Assembly (NCBI GenBank): GCA_037443945.1
Contig: JBBINH010000001.1
Coordinates: 62,001-126,000, forward strand
Length of the DNA stretch: 64,000 nt
Source of the DNA: SSF26 sp037443945
Lineage (GTDB): Bacteria; Chloroflexota; Anaerolineae; J102
Direction of reading: 5' to 3'
Below, piece by piece: positions 60,971 to 64,000 of the stretch. The stretch's first letter is position 1. Every line of letters starts with the position of its first letter. The translations under genes and the position numbers were made by a program. The notes below the pieces were generated by a model. It saw only the letters and a program-made list of their open reading frames with translations, ran no database searches and had not been told where the DNA came from.

Positions 60971-61369
60971 TTAGGCAGCGTGGGCGACGGTCTCGCCCTG
61001 GAGCCGACGGTCGATTTCCTGCGCCGCGGCTTCCAGAGCGCCGGCTCCGACAAAACGGGTTTGGCCGTCGACGATCACCGCCGGATAGCGACGGGCCTTG
61101 TAGCGCAAGGCCTTGAACACGCCTTCCACCGAAGCGGCGTCGATGACCTTGATGACAAGCCGGTCACAATGGCGCCGGAATTGCTCCCGCACCCAATCGG
61201 ACACGGCCCGATACTCCTGGGCGAGATCGGGAGGCAAACTGCTCGCCAGTTGTTCCCGCTGCACCAGGTCCGATTTGCCCATGGTGCGCCAGGCCACTTC
61301 GCAGTGGGTGCAGTGGTAAAAGGCCGTCGGCGCATAGGCCAGGATTTCCACCGATAGGGGTTTGTTCAT
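60971..61369 (-). CDS. Thioredoxin-fold CxxC protein
   Basis: 132 aa from the ATG at 61369, 2 nt after the panE stop. After a beta strand, YHCTHCEVAW carries a CxxC; later KARRYPAVIVDGQTRFVGAG has the cis-Pro loop typical of thioredoxin and DsbA folds. Between lie helices rich in charged residues. I do not recognise the family. It may be redox-active or bind a metal; the coupling to panE and cstA gives no clear clue. Confidence 0.65.
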   Translation of the reverse strand: MNKPLSVEILAYAPTAFYHCTHCEVAWRTMGKSDLVQREQLASSLPPDLAQEYRAVSDWVREQFRRHCDRLVIKVIDAASVEGVFKALRYKARRYPAVIVDGQTRFVGAGALEAAAQEIDRRLQGETVAHAA

Positions 61370-61371
61370 GC

Positions 61372-62310
61372 TCACCTCCCGGTATAAGCCTGTTCGGCCT
61401 TGAGTTGGATCGGCAACAGCGCCGCATAGACCATTTCGGCGATGGGGGTGGCTATGCCGCACTCGCGACCCTTGCGCCAGATGGCGCCGATCATCGATTC
61501 CAGTTCAAAACGGCGCCCGCTCTCCAAATCGAGCTGCATGGACGGTTTGATCCCCGGCGCTGCCCCGTCCATAAAGGCCAGGGATCGTTCCACCACATCC
61601 GCGTCCATCGCCACCCCATGCCCCTCCGCCACCGTTTTCACCTCGCGCATGAGGCCCTCGATCAGACGCCGTGTTTCCGGCACGTGACGATAATCGCCCA
61701 TGCTCAGGCGCGTGAGCGAGCCGATGCCGCTGACCGCGGCGATAAAGACAAACTTGGTCCACAGCACTTTGGCCATCTCGGTGCTCAGTTCCACCGTGAT
61801 CCCGGTTTGACCCAAGGCCTGATAGACGGCCTCGATGGCCGGTGTGATGTGACCATCCAGGGGGCCTAGCACAATGCGCCGAAATTGCGAAACCTGGCGG
61901 ACAACCCCAGGGGCCTCGATGGCCGACGAGATCCAGGTAGCCCCGCCGATAACATGCTCGCGGCCGACAACAGCACCGATGCGTTCGGCGGCATCAATCC
62001 CGTTTTGCAGGCTTAGCACCAGGGTATGCGGCCCCACAGCCGGCCGTATGGCCTGCGCTGCCGACTCGGTGTCATAGGTCTTGACACAGAACAGGATCAG
62101 GTCCACCGGTCCCACCGTAGCCGGATCGGCGGTCGCCCGGACCGGATTGAGGACGAAATCCCCATGAACACTTTTGACGGTTAGGCCCCGTTGTTGCAAG
62201 GCCTGCAAATGCGCCCCCCGCGCCACAAAGGTCACATCGTGTCCTGCTCGCGCCAACAAGCCGCCGTAGTAGGCGCCAACACCGCCGCTGCCCATAATGA
62301 GCATGCGCAT
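61372..62310 (-). CDS. panE: 2-dehydropantoate 2-reductase (ApbA/PanE family)
   Basis: 312 aa. The NADPH motif MLIMGSGGVGAYYGGLLARAG opens the protein, ILFCVKTYDTESAA and LSLQNGID follow, and the catalytic Lys lies in MAKVLWTKFVFIAAVSGIGSLTR. The C-terminal part carries SMQLDLESGRRFELESMIG. It reduces ketopantoate in CoA synthesis, though many family members act on other 2-keto acids. ATG 62304 is an alternative start. Promoter at 62419-62448. Confidence 0.88.
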   Translation of the reverse strand: MRMLIMGSGGVGAYYGGLLARAGHDVTFVARGAHLQALQQRGLTVKSVHGDFVLNPVRATADPATVGPVDLILFCVKTYDTESAAQAIRPAVGPHTLVLSLQNGIDAAERIGAVVGREHVIGGATWISSAIEAPGVVRQVSQFRRIVLGPLDGHITPAIEAVYQALGQTGITVELSTEMAKVLWTKFVFIAAVSGIGSLTRLSMGDYRHVPETRRLIEGLMREVKTVAEGHGVAMDADVVERSLAFMDGAAPGIKPSMQLDLESGRRFELESMIGAIWRKGRECGIATPIAEMVYAALLPIQLKAEQAYTGR

Positions 62311-62633
62311 AAGGGCTACAACAAGAAACCGAACGGGGAAAGGGCCGAACGACGCACCTCAGAGAGGCCGGTCTTTGCCTGACAAGGTGCACACAACTAT
62401 GGTACAAGCGTGCCTCTCATTATAACCCGGCCCTCAAAACCAAGTCAAGAACGGCTCGGATTATCGGATGGCAAGGGTACGAGACCTCGGCAACGATCGA
62501 TAGCCCGTTTTGCAAACCGAACCCGGACGAACGAGAGGCTTGTCGAGGGCAAGCTTCTCTGCTTGAACCGGTTGCGTACCGCACTGATTTGCGGACCGGG
62601 TAACCCACTCGTCCCGATACCCCCTTGGAGCTT
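62311..62633. other. Intergenic region between Sua5 gene and panE
   Basis: 323 nt. It contains the strong panE promoter on the minus strand and an AT-poor leader of about 100 nt. No gene or clear terminator for the upstream Sua5 gene is seen. Confidence 0.6.
62419..62448 (-). promoter_or_regulatory. Promoter of the panE-thioredoxin-fold-cstA run
   Basis: Minus strand: TTGACT (62448-62443), 18-nt spacer, perfect TATAAT (62424-62419). One of the best promoters in the window. Confidence 0.85.
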
Positions 62634-63659
62634 TTACGTCTCTGCCGTCACCACCCGGGTTGCGGCCCGGGTCAGGCGATCGCAAATGGCCAGGCCTAAT
62701 CCGCCGACACCCACCTCGCAGGCCAGGATCAGGTCCACCCCTTGGGCATCGAGCCAGCGCATGCCGGCGTACAGGTGGCGGGCCACGCTGGTCACATCGT
62801 CTCCCAGGCGATACACAATCGCCCCGGCGCGTTCCAGGATGTCGGCGTCTTCGTCCAACGCCAGCACACCTACTCGCCTGCCCGCCTGCACGGCTGCCCT
62901 CAGCTCGGCCAGCAGGGCCCGGCGGGCAGCCTGGCCCCGGACGAAGACCAACTCGGCATGGGGAGCATAGTGGGTCTTCAGCAGGCCGGGCGAAGGTAAC
63001 CCGGTCTCGGTCTCAGGCAGGCTTGTTACCACCGTCACCGGGCCGACGACGGCTTCCAACAGCTCGGCCGGAATACCACCCGGTCGCAGAATGCGCACCG
63101 GCGAGGTCGAGGCATCCACCACCGTAGATTCGACGCCTACAGGCGTGGGTCCGCCGTCCAGAATGAGGTCGATGCGCTCGCGCAGGTCATGCCAGACGTG
63201 CTGCGCCGTGGTCGGGCTGGTATGGCCGAAGCGATTGGCCGAGGGCGCCGCCACCGGCACGGCGGCCGCCACCAACAGGGCCAGCGCCACCGGGTGATCG
63301 GGCACCCGCACCGCCACCGTATCCAGGCCTGCCGTTACCAGGGCCGGTACCTGGGGTTGCTTGGGCAGCACCAGCGTCAGCGGACCGGGCCAGAAGGTCG
63401 CGGCCAGAGTTCGGTCCAGGGGCGAGACCGATCGGGCTACAAGGGGAAGCTGCTCCGGTCCGCTCAGGTGGACGATGAGGGGATCGGCCGTCGGCCGTTC
63501 CTTGGCGGTGAAGATGCGGGCCACGGCGTCGGGGTCGAGGGCGTTGGCGCCCAGGCCGTAGACGGTCTCGGTGGGGAAGGCCACCAGGCCTCCCCGGCGC
63601 AAGATTTCGGCGGCGCGGGTGATATGTTCCGGCGTAGCGGGCACAAGTTCGGCGGTCAT
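62634..63659 (-). CDS. ywlC: L-threonylcarbamoyladenylate synthase (Sua5/YwlC type)
   Basis: 341 aa. The YrdC domain has RRGGLVAFPTETVYGLGANALD, IFTAKERPTADPLIVHL, VRVPDHPVALALL, VPVAAPSANRFGHTSPT and DGGPTPVGVESTVVD. A C-terminal Sua5 domain (LPSPGLLKTHYAPHAELV) follows. It makes the threonylcarbamoyl adenylate used for t6A at position 37 of ANN-reading tRNAs. Confidence 0.95.
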   Translation of the reverse strand: MTAELVPATPEHITRAAEILRRGGLVAFPTETVYGLGANALDPDAVARIFTAKERPTADPLIVHLSGPEQLPLVARSVSPLDRTLAATFWPGPLTLVLPKQPQVPALVTAGLDTVAVRVPDHPVALALLVAAAVPVAAPSANRFGHTSPTTAQHVWHDLRERIDLILDGGPTPVGVESTVVDASTSPVRILRPGGIPAELLEAVVGPVTVVTSLPETETGLPSPGLLKTHYAPHAELVFVRGQAARRALLAELRAAVQAGRRVGVLALDEDADILERAGAIVYRLGDDVTSVARHLYAGMRWLDAQGVDLILACEVGVGGLGLAICDRLTRAATRVVTAET

Positions 63660-63759
63660 GCTGCTATTCTAACCGGTCGGACAACAAGCCGGCCAACCTG
63701 TTGTCGTCCTCCTTGCCGGCAATGCGATGGGCAAGGTTTCGGACTTTGGTCTTGGCCGC

Positions 63760-63788
63760 TTGGGACAAGCCAGACGCCATGCTACACT
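63760..63788 (+). promoter_or_regulatory. Promoter of the DUF2723 gene, leaderless start likely
   Basis: TTGGGA (63760-63765), 17-nt spacer, TACACT (63783-63788). The ATG follows 7 nt after the -10 box, so transcription should begin at or next to the start codon. No ribosome site is present. Confidence 0.65.
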
Positions 63789-63795
63789 CTGGCTT

Positions 63796-64000
63796 ATGGT
63801 GCGCTTGCGTTCGTTATGGCCGCCTTTGCTCTTGACCCTGATTGGTTTGGTTCTCTACGGATGGACCCTGGCCCCTACCGTGACGGGCACGGATGCCGGC
63901 GAGCTGATCCTGGCCGCGGTCGGCCGGGGTGTAGCCCATGCGCCGGGCTTTCCGACCTGGCTGGTGTTGACGGGTGGCATGGCCGCCCTGCCCTGGGGCG
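63796..64000 (+). CDS. DUF2723-family membrane glycosyltransferase-like protein, 5' part
   Basis: Only the first 68 codons are in the window. After a hydrophobic helix (PPLLLTLIGLVLYGWTLAP) comes TVTGTDAGELILAAVGRGVAHAPGFPTWLVLTG, the hallmark of DUF2723: an acidic pair (TDAGE) followed by H-A-P-G-F-P. These proteins belong to the protein-O-mannosyltransferase-like GT-C superfamily. The gene runs off the right edge. Confidence 0.8.
   Translation, partial: MVRLRSLWPPLLLTLIGLVLYGWTLAPTVTGTDAGELILAAVGRGVAHAPGFPTWLVLTGGMAALPWG

Overview
The window is GC-rich bacterial chromosome, most likely from a Chloroflexota (Anaerolineae- or Ardenticatenia-like) lineage. The indications are Thr/Pro-rich linkers in secreted proteins, a coiled-coil 'AEAQRR' family common in that phylum, G/C-rich intergenic palindromes, and a form I RuBisCO of the green (IA/IB-related) type with a short small subunit. 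The phylum is an inference from gene content; no rRNA gene is present. I see no CRISPR array, insertion sequence, prophage or origin.

Left part (1-34 kb). An ECF-type uptake transporter (T, fused AA, S) follows a secreted transcobalamin-like protein, suggesting corrinoid or related vitamin uptake. Next are a lipid-kinase/exonuclease VII/ubiX/methyltransferase run, OsmC, a decayed coiled-coil gene, comEC and a tRNA-Pro. The infC-rpmI-rplT-rRNA-methyltransferase operon follows; infC appears to start at AUC. Then come glutamate dehydrogenase, rpsO-pnp-lepB, and a permease fused to a HAD phosphatase. A B12-dependent acyl-CoA mutase (large subunit, small subunit, G-protein chaperone) has isobutyryl-CoA-mutase-type rather than methylmalonyl-type active-site residues. 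It is followed by prs, an MBL hydrolase, an ADP-forming acyl-CoA synthetase and birA.

Middle (34-45 kb). Envelope and redox genes: a metallophosphoesterase, a phasin-like protein, two secreted lipoproteins (alpha/beta hydrolase with SH3 domain; PQQ-type propeller), a frameshifted TehA/TDT permease, and a lipoprotein with five CXXCH haem motifs, four of them in near-identical repeats, next to a small haem-binding membrane protein.

Right part (45-58 kb). A minus-strand Calvin-Benson-Bassham cluster reads fba - thioredoxin-reductase-like FNR - glpX - rbcL - rbcS - prk - tkt - rpe, with palindromic elements between its parts. Immediately upstream on the same strand is a compact six-gene unit: two small paralogous membrane-type proteins, two cysteine-free ArsA/Get3-like ATPases, a sensor-less histidine kinase and a NarL-type regulator. 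I recognise no described system with this make-up, and it is the main novelty candidate. The window ends with cstA, a CXXC thioredoxin-fold protein, panE, a Sua5/YwlC gene and the start of a DUF2723 membrane protein.

Together the genes suggest an autotrophy-capable bacterium with extracellular c-type cytochromes and B12-dependent acyl-CoA rearrangement. Several promoters lie so close to start codons that leaderless mRNAs are likely.
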